A stretch of 47,874 nt of DNA from the IMG/VR virus record IMGVR_UViG_3300044981_000049, positions 1 to 47,874 of that record. One strand, given 5' to 3'. The notes below the pieces were generated by a model. It worked only from the letters and a program-made list of their open reading frames with translations, did not search any database and was not told where the DNA came from. This DNA comes from a virus. Shown in pieces: positions 15,253 to 22,190 of the stretch (within the stretch, counting starts at the first letter, position 1; every line of letters begins with the position of its first letter). The position numbers were made by a program, and so were the translations under genes.

Positions 15253-15875
15253 CCGTTCTTGCGTTTGACCGGGCGGCGCACCATTACAGTATTTCAGGTG
15301 CGCCGCTGCCGTCCGTCTCGCGCATTCTCAAGCCCGTCTCGCCGTACACCGATAGTCCGATCCCGCGCCATATCCTCGAGGCGAAGGCCGAGATCGGAAC
15401 CGCCGCGCACCGCGCGATCGAGCTGGATATCGCGGGCGTGCTGGATATCGCATCGCTTCACCCGGTCATCGCGCCGTACTTTCAGGCGTGGCGTCGCTTC
15501 TGCGACGAGGCGCATTACCTCGCGGCCGCGAGCGAGATGCGGGTATGGCATCCAGCGCTTCGCTACGCCGGAACGCTCGACTCACTTGGATGGCTCGACG
15601 GTCGACCGGCGCTCGTCGACTTCAAATGCACGGCGAACGTAAGTCCGACAGTCGGCCCGCAGACCGCCGCGTATCAGGAAGCGACCACCGCCACGCCGAC
15701 GCTACCCGACGAGATCCGCGAGCTTGCGCGCGACGCGCGACGCTGGTGTCTCCAACTCTGTCCGGATGGCACGTACCGGATGATTCCGCTTGATGATCCG
15801 AACGACTTACGGACTTTTCTCGCGCTACTTACTATCAACACTTTTAGGCAACAGCATGAATCCCACTACTCCTAA
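15249..15875 (+). CDS. PD-(D/E)XK exonuclease (RecB/Cas4-like)
   Basis: A 208-residue nuclease, the likely partner of the annealing protein: it resects double-strand ends to give 3' tails. Motifs in order are PSVSRIL, GTAAHRAIELDI (~54, the conserved His), YAGTLDSLGWLDGRPALVDFKC (~110-130, catalytic D and the D-x-K-like DFKC) and QTAAYQEA (~145, motif IV QxxxY). The catalytic lysine position reads D-F-K. The length is typical of compact phage members. Translation is coupled to bet. No iron-sulfur cysteines of the Cas4 type are evident. Confidence 0.88.
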   Translation: MTVLAFDRAAHHYSISGAPLPSVSRILKPVSPYTDSPIPRHILEAKAEIGTAAHRAIELDIAGVLDIASLHPVIAPYFQAWRRFCDEAHYLAAASEMRVWHPALRYAGTLDSLGWLDGRPALVDFKCTANVSPTVGPQTAAYQEATTATPTLPDEIRELARDARRWCLQLCPDGTYRMIPLDDPNDLRTFLALLTINTFRQQHESHYS

Positions 15876-16584
15876 CGCTCACGATACAGTCGAGCCAACC
15901 AATATCGCTGTTGCGATGCCAAGTCCAAACGATCGGCAGTTTGCCTTTGCACTTTCTGAGGCCGCAGTCGCGGGAGACTACATCGTCGACTCCGCTGATA
16001 TGGCCGAATTCGCCGCGGCGCAGCTCGTCGAATACAAGCGCCAGAGCGAAGCGCTGGAAGCTCGACGCGTTGCGATTACGGGACCGATGAACGTTGCGCT
16101 TCGCAACGTCAATGCGCTTTTCAAGCCCGTTATGGATCGACTCGACGAAGCGAGCCGCCTGCTACGCTCGCGTCTGCTCGACTTCAACCGGAAAGAGCAG
16201 CAGCGTATCGCAGAGGAAAACGCGGCTCGCGAGCGCGCCGCGCGCGAAGCTCGCGAAGCGATCGAGGCTCGCGCGCGCGAAGCCGCGAACGCCGGACGCG
16301 CTGAAGAGGCGTTCGCGCTAAAGGCGGGTGCATCCGTACTGACGGCGCCGGTTGCACCTATGCGCGCAGCCAAGGTCGCGGGCGTCTCGACGCGTACGAA
16401 CTGGACCGCCGACTGTACGGATCTCGCTACGCTGGTCGCGTACGTCGCGCAGCACCCGGAATATTTGAATCTCCTCCAGGCAAACCAGCAGGCAATCACG
16501 GCGCTGGCCAAGGCACAAAAAAGCGCGCTCGCTATCCCTGGTATCCGCGCGTACGATCGCGGCGGCGTTGCGATCCGCGCATGA
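15856..16584 (+). CDS. Coiled-coil recombination-associated protein
   Basis: A 242-residue protein. After a short N-terminus it has a helix (FAAAQLVEYKRQSEALEARRVAITGPMNVALRNVNALFKPVMDRLDEASRLLRSRLLDF) and a long Ala/Arg/Glu coiled coil (~110-155), then a conserved globular end (RTNWTADCTDLATLVAYVAQHPEYLNLLQANQQAITALAKAQKSALAIPGI). This layout recurs beside Bet/exonuclease pairs in phages of Burkholderiales. The role is unproven; modulation of the nuclease or a Gam-like function has been suspected from context. The ATG is inside the end of the exonuclease gene. Confidence 0.72.
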   Translation: MNPTTPNAHDTVEPTNIAVAMPSPNDRQFAFALSEAAVAGDYIVDSADMAEFAAAQLVEYKRQSEALEARRVAITGPMNVALRNVNALFKPVMDRLDEASRLLRSRLLDFNRKEQQRIAEENAARERAAREAREAIEARAREAANAGRAEEAFALKAGASVLTAPVAPMRAAKVAGVSTRTNWTADCTDLATLVAYVAQHPEYLNLLQANQQAITALAKAQKSALAIPGIRAYDRGGVAIRA

Positions 16585-17000
16585 ATCGAGATCCGCTCAT
16601 GAGTCGACGGGAGAAAAGCCCGGACGTGCTGTGTCCATACTGTGAGAATCCCGCCGTATTAACCAGTTCAAAAGAGGTATACGGCGGGCGTGATTTCGGG
16701 ATGATCTGGCTTTGTCGGCCCTGTCAGGCGTGGGTCGGTGTCCACCGTAACAGCCCACGCGCCGCCCCTCTAGGAAGGCTCGCAAACGCTTCGCTGCGAC
16801 GCGCAAAGATGGAAGCGCACGCCGCCTTTGATCCTTTCTGGCAGAGCGATACGACACCCGGCTCGCGCAAGCGCGCCTATCAGTGGCTCTCGGAAGCGTT
16901 GGGAATTCCCTATCGAGCCATGCACATCGGCATGCTCGACGAGGCACAATGCGCCGCCGTCGTCGAGGCATGTCGTATGCGCGCAAACCTTTACCCATAA
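16581..17000 (+). CDS. DUF3268 zinc-finger protein
   Basis: A 139-residue protein with LCPYCENPAVL, then IWLCRPCQAWVGVH at ~43-56, giving a four-cysteine zinc ribbon, followed by PLGRLANASLRRAKMEAH..FDPFW, SRKRAYQWLSEALGI and HIGMLDEAQC. These are the DUF3268 hallmarks. The family is a common phage recombination-region protein, probably nucleic-acid binding; the function is unknown. The start overlaps the previous stop (ATGA), and it is the last gene of the recombination operon. Confidence 0.82.
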   Translation: MNRDPLMSRREKSPDVLCPYCENPAVLTSSKEVYGGRDFGMIWLCRPCQAWVGVHRNSPRAAPLGRLANASLRRAKMEAHAAFDPFWQSDTTPGSRKRAYQWLSEALGIPYRAMHIGMLDEAQCAAVVEACRMRANLYP

Positions 17001-17056
17001 GCTAAACATAAGGTCTAAAGACTTGCGGTTAGCAGGTCGCGAACCTACAACTAAAG

Positions 17057-17072
17057 GTATCGTATGATATGA
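17057..17072. repeat. Pentamer-repeat site upstream of the integrase
   Basis: gtatcgtatgatatga, three to four degenerate 5-bp units, about 58 bases before the integrase ATG. TATGAT within it could be a -10. The gap 17001-17129 is otherwise unassigned and is the natural place to look for attP arm sites; no tRNA piece was recognised. Confidence 0.45.
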
Positions 17073-17129
17073 CCCGTCGGCTATCATTCGGTTTGTCACG
17101 AAAAGTACCGGCTTTGAAGGGGAAGCTCT

Positions 17130-18302
17130 ATGGAAAAACGACGCCGCAAAAAGGATGACCACCTTCCCTACAGGATGGTCATCAACAAAAATAAGTATTA
17201 CTTCCTAAAACCTCTTGATAACAACCGGCATCAAGCGCTGCCGCTTGGACACGTCAATGAGCCGGATCGCACACCCGAAGAATCTTTAAAAGCTGCTTTG
17301 GATCGGTACCGAAGACTTGTTGAGGAGGTCACAGGTAGGGAGTCACTGGATAGTCTCGTCGAGCAGTGGCTAGAAAAATTTGCACCCAAGGAAGCGCCTC
17401 CCGGCGTGACCTTACGCTATGAGCCTGCGACAAGAACCAAGTATCGAAAGATGGCGAAGACAATTCGGGAGCAGATAGGAAGGCTTGTAGTCAATGAGAT
17501 ACGGCATGCAGACATAGCTAAATTTTTAGACTCAAATTTTAGCGAGAGACCATTTAGCGCGAATGCCTACAAATCACTCCTCTCAAATATTTTCAAGTGG
17601 TCAGTGAGGCGAGGTATGCGCGAGACAAACCCGACGCGAGAGTTGGAGGAAGCCAAGGAGCCGAGACGTACGCGTTATATCAATGACGAGGAGCTACGCT
17701 GGATCGTGCAGGAAGCTCCACCAATGATTACGTGTCTTATCCAGCTCGCGGCGATTACAGGACAGCGTATCAGTGACTTGCTATCACTTGAGTGGTCAGC
17801 AGTCAGTGACCAGACAGTCCTCTTGCCTGAGTTTGAAGACCTTGGAGAGCTTGGAGCGGTTGGACTTGTCTTTTATCCAGCAAAGACTCGAAAGACGACT
17901 GGCCGGAAAGTCCCCGTTCGATTAACTCCACAGCTCCATGAAATTTTAATGAAGGCGCGAGCGATACCGACTCGACCAAGCCAGTACGTCATACGCAAGA
18001 CTGACGGCACACGCTTTACCTATGAGGGTGCACGAAGCGCATTCAAACGCGCTGTTGCGCGAGCCGAGAGAGCTTACTTGTTAGACTGTCTCGCGACTCA
18101 TAGCGCGCCACGCCCTGGGCTTTTTATGGGCATTCATTTTCATGATCTCAAGCGACGAAGTTTGACCGACGCAGAGATACAAAACTTGGACCCTCAAGCG
18201 CTTGGCGGGCACGCCCGACGCACGACCACAGAGAAACACTATCTCACCGATGTTGAAGGCTCACCGCTCAAACTCGTTGACCCGCCAGCCATGCCATTTT
18301 AA
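17130..18302 (+). CDS. int: Tyrosine recombinase (phage integrase)
   Basis: A 390-residue site-specific recombinase. A basic N-terminus (MEKRRRKKDDHLPYRMVINKNKYYF) is followed by a core-binding domain (~80-190) and the catalytic domain with TGQRISDLLSLEW (Arg I, ~215), a beta-hairpin Lys at PAKTRKTTGRKVPV, FHDLKRRSLTD (His/Arg box, ~336), GGHARR (second His/Trp position) and the nucleophile at KHY (~370). All catalytic residues appear present, so it should be active. Composition is visibly more AT-rich than the recombination genes upstream, suggesting separate acquisition. A GGGGAAG ribosome site supports the start. In a genome that also carries parA it may integrate the phage or resolve multimers. 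Confidence 0.92.
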   Translation: MEKRRRKKDDHLPYRMVINKNKYYFLKPLDNNRHQALPLGHVNEPDRTPEESLKAALDRYRRLVEEVTGRESLDSLVEQWLEKFAPKEAPPGVTLRYEPATRTKYRKMAKTIREQIGRLVVNEIRHADIAKFLDSNFSERPFSANAYKSLLSNIFKWSVRRGMRETNPTRELEEAKEPRRTRYINDEELRWIVQEAPPMITCLIQLAAITGQRISDLLSLEWSAVSDQTVLLPEFEDLGELGAVGLVFYPAKTRKTTGRKVPVRLTPQLHEILMKARAIPTRPSQYVIRKTDGTRFTYEGARSAFKRAVARAERAYLLDCLATHSAPRPGLFMGIHFHDLKRRSLTDAEIQNLDPQALGGHARRTTTEKHYLTDVEGSPLKLVDPPAMPF

Positions 18303-18335
18303 AGGTGAGTCTTTACGGGACTCAAAGGAGACTGA

Positions 18336-18734
18336 ATGCCAAACCGTATCCCCCTCGATCCGAAGCTAAGAAAATATTTTGACAGCACATCAAACGAGGA
18401 TCGAAGCAAAGACGAGCTTGACGCATGGTGGGATCATCCGTACGGCGTAACGCTGGACAATGGAAAGATCGACGTGCGCTGTCTCAACGGCGGCGCATGG
18501 GATCGCTCGACACACCTTGGCGTAGTGGATACCTATGATGAGGCCTGTGCGCTCGCTGAGAGCGCGCAGGCTAAGTGGCTGACGTTTCGAGAGCGGCCAG
18601 TGATTCTGCTCGACGAGCCAATCAGTCTTATCATCAATCCGCAGCGTCCAGACGAAGTGCCGGTAACGCTTAAAACGTTCGATTCAATCGAAGACGCGGG
18701 CGCCTACATGCGCGAGCATTACCCAAAGGAGTGA
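18336..18734 (+). CDS. Hypothetical protein downstream of int
   Basis: A 132-residue acidic protein: RIPLDPKLRKYFDSTSNEDRSKDELDAWWDHPYGVTLDNGKIDVRCLNGGAWDRSTHLGVVDTYDEACALAESAQAKW, then a beta-rich end. A strong AAGGAG ribosome site lies seven bases upstream. The phrase WDHPYGV...RCLNGGAWDR...LGVVDTYDEACALAE occurs in small phage proteins of Burkholderia-type phages as far as I recall, with no known role. It is likely a moron-type gene behind the integrase. Confidence 0.7.
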   Translation: MPNRIPLDPKLRKYFDSTSNEDRSKDELDAWWDHPYGVTLDNGKIDVRCLNGGAWDRSTHLGVVDTYDEACALAESAQAKWLTFRERPVILLDEPISLIINPQRPDEVPVTLKTFDSIEDAGAYMREHYPKE

Positions 18735-18740
18735 GCTGAA

Positions 18741-19076
18741 ATGAGCGTGGGAGATTTTCTCAAGCTGCTCGAACCTTCCTTTACGGGTATCCCAACTGAC
18801 GAGCAATTGCTTGCTCTTGGCTATACCCGCCCCATTAAACGCCTGTCGGACGGGCGTATCTGTGCAATTATGCCAATTGGATTTACCGATGCACTGTGTA
18901 TCGGAATCCATCCCTGGGGTCACAATCACGCGTATTATTATCGCGCTGGAGGTGAAGCTGCTACAGCGCTTAAAACATGGGATGGAGAGGGTGAGCCGAC
19001 AGGATGGGTACGACACCCGCAGAGCGGCCGTCGACGAACAGATGGAGATCCAGCGAGGGAGTATTACCAGCCGTGA
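18741..19076 (+). CDS. Hypothetical protein
   Basis: A 111-residue protein six bases after the previous stop, with a strong AAGGAG site. It has a helical start (VGDFLKLLEPSFTGIPTDEQLLALGY), a beta-rich middle (GRICAIMPIGFTDALCIGIHPWGHNHAYYYRAGGEAATALKTWDGEG) and a basic tail. The region looks like a compact enzyme-less fold and I recognise no family. Its stop overlaps the next start (TGATG). Confidence 0.68.
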   Translation: MSVGDFLKLLEPSFTGIPTDEQLLALGYTRPIKRLSDGRICAIMPIGFTDALCIGIHPWGHNHAYYYRAGGEAATALKTWDGEGEPTGWVRHPQSGRRRTDGDPAREYYQP

Positions 19077-19306
19077 TGGTCGACAATCTGGCTATCTGGA
19101 CCATTTACGATAGCCCGCGCGACTATCCCGGTCTTTTCGTTGCCCGCTTATTTCTCATTTGCAAAGGTGAGCTGGAGCCAGTCGGCACCGGTAAGGTGTT
19201 TCTCGCAGAGACGCTTGACGGTGTACGAAACCAGTTACCACCGGGCCTGTATCGTATGCCGCGTGACCCCAGCGATGAGCCGGCGATCGTCGAGAGCTGG
19301 CTATAA
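19076..19306 (+). CDS. Conserved small phage protein (YDSPRDYP type)
   Basis: A 76-residue protein: AIWTIYDSPRDYPGLFVARLFLI, then ETLDGVRNQLPPGLYRMPRDPSDEPAIVESWL. This pattern (IYD-x-PRDYP-x-x-FVAR ... LxxxRxxLPxGLxRxxRDPxDxPxIVExWL) is widespread in phage and bacterial small proteins of unknown role. The ATG overlaps the previous stop, which fixes the start and argues against the longer in-frame reading from 19004. Confidence 0.78.
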   Translation: MVDNLAIWTIYDSPRDYPGLFVARLFLICKGELEPVGTGKVFLAETLDGVRNQLPPGLYRMPRDPSDEPAIVESWL

Positions 19307-19336
19307 ACGTCTCATCCCTTTGGCAAAGGAGTGTCT

Positions 19337-19621
19337 ATGTCCGCATGGCCCGATACACCCGTCCGTTATATCAGCGGCAATCGCGAGCTTAGAAAATATC
19401 AGGGGTACTGGTACGTAAGGTTAACCGCGCGCGAGCTGGAGACATGGCCCGGTGTTCACTGGAATGGTTATGTTCTCGTTCACAAGTGGAAATTCTGGGT
19501 GCGCTATGGTGAATGGTATCCCGGCGATGAAGCGCGCTATTACTACCTCGACGGGGACCGCGACAATATCAGGCTGACCAACTTCGTGATTAAAGAGGTT
19601 GGTACGCAAAACTGGTTATAG
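19337..19621 (+). CDS. HNH-fold protein with degenerate active site
   Basis: A 94-residue protein. NGYVLVHKWKFWVRYGEW followed by ARYYYLDGDRDNIRLTNFVI aligns with the HNH homing-endonuclease pattern (GYVxVHRxV...VHHIDGDRxNNRxENL), but the His-His pair is replaced by Tyr-Tyr, the Asn of NL by NF, and only Asp-Gly-Asp and one Asn remain. A strong AGGAG site supports the ATG. Read this as a structural remnant used for DNA binding, or as a dead nuclease. That it belongs to the fold is inferred from sequence pattern only. Confidence 0.68.
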   Translation: MSAWPDTPVRYISGNRELRKYQGYWYVRLTARELETWPGVHWNGYVLVHKWKFWVRYGEWYPGDEARYYYLDGDRDNIRLTNFVIKEVGTQNWL

Positions 19622-19636
19622 CCGCCAGCATGAGCC

Positions 19637-19819
19637 ATGAACACAATCACCCTACGCGTGCGGGCACGGCATTACGTCGCGCATGCCGTGTGGGGTCGCA
19701 CGTCTGAAGGCTGGCGCTGCATCGCGGCCGAGCCGCGGCTAATGTGGATGGTCGGTATGTCGGCGCGAACGGCCAAGGCGCGACTCGTTCGCGAGAGAGT
19801 GGTCTATGACTGGTTCTGA
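19637..19819 (+). CDS. Small basic hypothetical protein
   Basis: A 60-residue protein (MNTITLRVRARHYVAHAVWGRTSEGWRCIAAEPRLMWMVGMSARTAKARLVRERVVYDWF), beta-strand then helix. No ribosome site of note is present. It ends convergently with the IS110-like gene, overlapping its 3' end by 16 bases. Composition is like its neighbours. The family is not recognised, and it could be a chance frame, although the absence of stops and an N-terminal ATG favour a gene. Confidence 0.5.
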   Translation: MNTITLRVRARHYVAHAVWGRTSEGWRCIAAEPRLMWMVGMSARTAKARLVRERVVYDWF

Positions 19820-20622
19820 CGTTCGGACGGTCGGTGGATATGGACGTGGCCAAGATGCGCGATCGGGAAAGGTACGGGCGCGGGCTTGCCAAAATGCTGT
19901 TCGTACCAGTAGCTATGAAGGTGCGAGAGAAAGATCTTGACCGCCCAGCGTCGCGCGCGAGCGTCGATCTGCGCAGGCGAGAGGTGGCCTGCGGCGAGGT
20001 GTTTGGCCGTTTCCGTATCGGCGCGAAACTTCTTTTCGGTAAGCTGGCGCGCGGCCGCTTCAGCGTTCCCGCCCGACTCATTACGCGCGACCTCGTAAGC
20101 TTTACGCTCGCGATAGAGCTTGCCGTAATAGCATTCGTCATGCGCGGAAAACTTCATGAACGACTGCCCCGCTTTCCAGCACAGCGTTTTAAGCGTCGCA
20201 TTCCACGGCCGTTTTTGTCCCTTCTCCCATCGCGAAGTCGGATCGAGACCGGCGTAACGCCAGATATGTCCCGCCGTCGGCGCGCGCTCGATATCAATGT
20301 GCGCGAGCAGACCCGCCGCGATAACCGGCCCGATCCCGTAGATCGACTTTAGCCAGACGCCGATCGGATGCGCGTCGGTGTAGATATCAAGCGCGCGGCG
20401 GATCTGCGTTTCGAGCGTCGCGGACTGTGCAGCAAACCATGCGAGCGTCGCATGCGGTTCGGCATCCATCGCGCGGACCTGATTATCCGTACGCTTGCGA
20501 TCGTCCTGCATCTGGTAGTAGGCGTCGACGAGATAACGGGCCTCGTCATCGGTAAGGGTACGCGCCGCGAGCGCGAGATCGCGCGTCAGGCGGTTAACCG
20601 GCTCAAACGTTCCTTCGCTCAT
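19804..20622 (-). CDS. IS110/IS116 C-terminal-domain (HhH) phage protein
   Basis: A 272-residue protein. A helical N-terminus (~1-75) precedes IYGIGPVIAAGLLAHIDIERAPTAGHIWRYAGLDPTSRWEKGQKRPWNATLKTLCWKAGQSFMK (~92-155), the transposase_20 helix-hairpin-helix domain of IS110-family enzymes, and a basic helical C-terminus. The N-terminal DEDD catalytic domain of IS110 transposases is absent, so it is not an active transposase; it is probably a DNA- or RNA-binding phage protein descended from or sharing that domain. No inverted repeats flank it. It is read leftward, away from the hexapeptide array. Confidence 0.8.
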   Translation of the reverse strand: MSEGTFEPVNRLTRDLALAARTLTDDEARYLVDAYYQMQDDRKRTDNQVRAMDAEPHATLAWFAAQSATLETQIRRALDIYTDAHPIGVWLKSIYGIGPVIAAGLLAHIDIERAPTAGHIWRYAGLDPTSRWEKGQKRPWNATLKTLCWKAGQSFMKFSAHDECYYGKLYRERKAYEVARNESGGNAEAAARQLTEKKFRADTETAKHLAAGHLSPAQIDARARRWAVKIFLSHLHSYWYEQHFGKPAPVPFPIAHLGHVHIHRPSERQNQS

Positions 20623-20648
20623 TGCGGCTCCCTGTTGGTTAGTTCAGT

Positions 20649-21199
20649 CGTTCGCTTATGGACTTTGGTACGCTCCGCTTTCGTGGCTCGCTCTTTGCCT
20701 TTGGTACGCTCAAGAGATATGGCTCGCTCGCCCCCTTCGGTACGCTTCATTGTGACGGCTCGCTCTCCCTTCCTGGTACGCTCAAGGAAAATGGCTCGCT
20801 CCTTCCGTTTGGTACGCTGACTTCAAATGGCTCACTCTTCTTTTTTGGTCCGCTCATGAGACGTGGCTCGCTCCACATATAGGGTCCACTCATAATGTCT
20901 GGCTCGCTCCAATCCGATGGCACTCTCCCACGCCCACGGCTCGCTCACTCCCTTTGGGTACGCTTATAGGATTTGGCTCGCTCGATTTCACTGGCACTCT
21001 CATATCATATGGCTCGCTCCTGCAATCCGGTACGCTTAGGCGGCATGGCTCGCTCGTTCCACTCGGTACGCTCGCCAGAATTGGCTCGCTCCTAGAATTG
21101 GGTACGCTCGCTAGAATTGGCTCGCTCTACTACGACGGTACACTCGCTCATCTTGGCCCGCTCATTGGTACTGGTACGCTTACACGACGTGGCATTTAC
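20649..21199. repeat. Array of thirty 18-bp units encoding G-(S/T/P)-L-x-x-x
   Basis: From 20667 to 21199 a conserved 9-mer alternates strictly between GGTACGCTC-type and GGCTCGCTC-type (36-bp super-period), each followed by a 9-base variable segment, twice 10 bases (before 20938 and 20957). A degenerate unit precedes at 20649. Deviations from the 9-mer consensus fall on third codon positions (for example GGCACTCTC, GGTACACTC, GGTACGCTT) or change only Ser/Thr to Pro, so Gly-x-Leu is always kept. That is the mark of protein-level selection rather than of a DNA-binding site or CRISPR array. Confidence 0.9.
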
Positions 21200-21220
21200 G
21201 GCTTGCAGACCTGGCATTGA
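20658..21220 (+). pseudogene. Hexapeptide-repeat protein gene, apparently broken into three frames
   Basis: The frame from ATG 20658 encodes twelve G-(S/T/P)-L-x-x-x hexapeptides and stops at a TAG (20880-20882). The repeats continue in the same frame to about 20937; one extra base shifts to a second frame for one unit, and another extra base shifts to a third frame that runs on for thirteen units and ends GIYGLQTWH at 21220. No Shine-Dalgarno sequence precedes the first ATG, and the third-frame segment has only a TTG start. Regular six-residue periodicity with Gly and Leu fits a beta-solenoid. The variable triplets show no conservation. Decay, sequencing error or recoding could explain the frames. 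I recognise no named family. Confidence 0.6.
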
Positions 21221-21474
21221 CGGAACGGTGCGCCCGCGCGCTCGACGTACTCGCGTAGCGGTTCCGTAGCGTCCGCGCACAGCTTGACATACGAGGCGCC
21301 GGTATAGGCATAGGGACTATCGCGATACATCGCGATCTGCGTACAGGTAGCGCGGTGCAGCGTCATCGGCGCGACCGACTGGTACTTGCGCCGGTTCAGC
21401 ACGAAGCCGCCCCGGTGCTGCGCGAGCCATAGCAGGTAGGCGTTATCGTCGTTCCTGAATTCGATCGGCTCCAT
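21196..21474 (-). CDS. Conserved small protein with C-terminal CxxC
   Basis: A 92-residue protein: FRNDDNAYLLWLAQHRGGFVLNRRK, TLHRATCTQIA, AYTGASYVKLCADATEPLREYV and a final QCQVCKP. The order (D-x-x-Y-L-x-W, GFVLN, LHRATC, K-x-C, CxxC) matches a widespread small family in actinobacteria and phages with putative zinc ligands (Cys/His at LHRATC, KLC, CQVC). The role is unknown. Its C-terminus overlaps the end of the hexapeptide array on the opposite strand. A start upstream of 21474 would collide with the next gene and lacks the conserved opening. Confidence 0.7.
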   Translation of the reverse strand: MEPIEFRNDDNAYLLWLAQHRGGFVLNRRKYQSVAPMTLHRATCTQIAMYRDSPYAYTGASYVKLCADATEPLREYVERAGAPFRQCQVCKP

Positions 21475-21487
21475 CGCTGGATCTTCC

Positions 21488-21721
21488 CTAGACGTGCAGG
21501 TTACGACGCGGGTCATACCCCTCGCTACGCAGCGCTTCGCGTCGCGCGTGCTGCGCCCAGCCGTACATGATCCAGTAGAAGTCCCGCCATACCGGATCGT
21601 GCCTGTGATACGCGCACTCAGCGAGATACACGCGCGCGGTAAAGACGTAAAAGTCGAAGCCACGAATATAGCGCTCGGCGTCGAGTCGCCTGGCTTCGCT
21701 GATTACCTTGGGCGGATACAC
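21488..21721 (-). CDS. Small conserved hypothetical (RGFDFYVFTARVYLAE type)
   Basis: A 77-residue protein beginning at a GTG that overlaps the upstream gene by 19 bases. The core ERYIRGFDFYVFTARVYLAECAYHRHDPVWRDFYWIMYGWAQHARREA is a helical pattern frequent in phage and prophage hypotheticals, usually near other short genes of this type. The function is unknown. The tail SEGYDPRRNLHV is basic. Leftward operon with its two neighbours. Confidence 0.68.
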   Translation of the reverse strand: MYPPKVISEARRLDAERYIRGFDFYVFTARVYLAECAYHRHDPVWRDFYWIMYGWAQHARREALRSEGYDPRRNLHV

Positions 21722-22011
21722 AGATCAGAGATCCGGTTAAACGCTTCGCAGTCGGTCGCGGCGTTGGTGATAATGAAGCCCGCGAAAGCGCCATCAATCA
21801 CCCGCATTGCGTCGAAGTGGCCAAGGGTGTCGCGGTAGATAATCGCGGGCGGGCAGAACGGCGCGCACATTTCCAGTACGGCCTCGACCACCTCCTCTAC
21901 TGCGTTCGTTACCGATACCGTACCGTCGAGATCGTGAATAACGGGCAGACCGGCGATCTGCCCGACCAGTACAAACTCGACGCGCCGTGACTCGCGCTGG
22001 GTCGAAAACAT
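21703..22011 (-). CDS. Hypothetical protein
   Basis: A 102-residue protein with a beta-rich start (VEFVLVGQIAGLPVIHDLDGTVSVTNAVEEVVEAVLEMC), then PPAIIYRDTLGHFDAMRVIDGAFAGFIITNAATDCEAF. It looks like an alpha/beta fold. The string VIYRDTxGxFDxMxVxxGxFxGF resembles small phage proteins I cannot assign. AGGGAGCAGG before the ATG makes it the likely first gene of the leftward group. Confidence 0.68.
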   Translation of the reverse strand: MFSTQRESRRVEFVLVGQIAGLPVIHDLDGTVSVTNAVEEVVEAVLEMCAPFCPPAIIYRDTLGHFDAMRVIDGAFAGFIITNAATDCEAFNRISDLCIRPR

Positions 22012-22190
22012 GCCCTGCTCCCTGATATGCCTGGCGGAAAAAGCATGCAGAGTGTGTGCACGGTTCCCGATGAGAGAACCGTTCAGCCACCCAAAAAGCC
22101 TTACGGATTAAAGACTAGTCGTCCAACAGCCGGTACTTTTACCACTAATTCTATTGGCGGGGTATTTTCTTACTGTTTGTAAGAAACGAA
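22012..22190. other. Intergenic region with two inverted repeats after the partition operon
   Basis: There is no gene. ACGGTTC/GAACCGT (about 22067-22089) and TTTCTTAC/GTAAGAAA (about 22164-22184) form hairpins without a T-tract. The second lies directly behind the stop of the RHH-like gene and may stabilise or end its transcript in either direction. Confidence 0.4.

Noticed and set aside
19804-20622. Active insertion sequence
   Set aside because: The catalytic domain is missing and no flanking inverted or target-site repeats are seen.
20368-20820. 150-codon frame across the IS110-like gene start and the repeat array
   Set aside because: In this frame the repeat substitutions are non-synonymous, unlike in the G-(S/T)-L frame, and it is antisense to the IS110-like gene.
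20649-21199. CRISPR array
   Set aside because: Unit spacing is only 18 bases with 9-base spacers, repeats alternate between two forms, variation is codon-shaped, and there are no cas genes.
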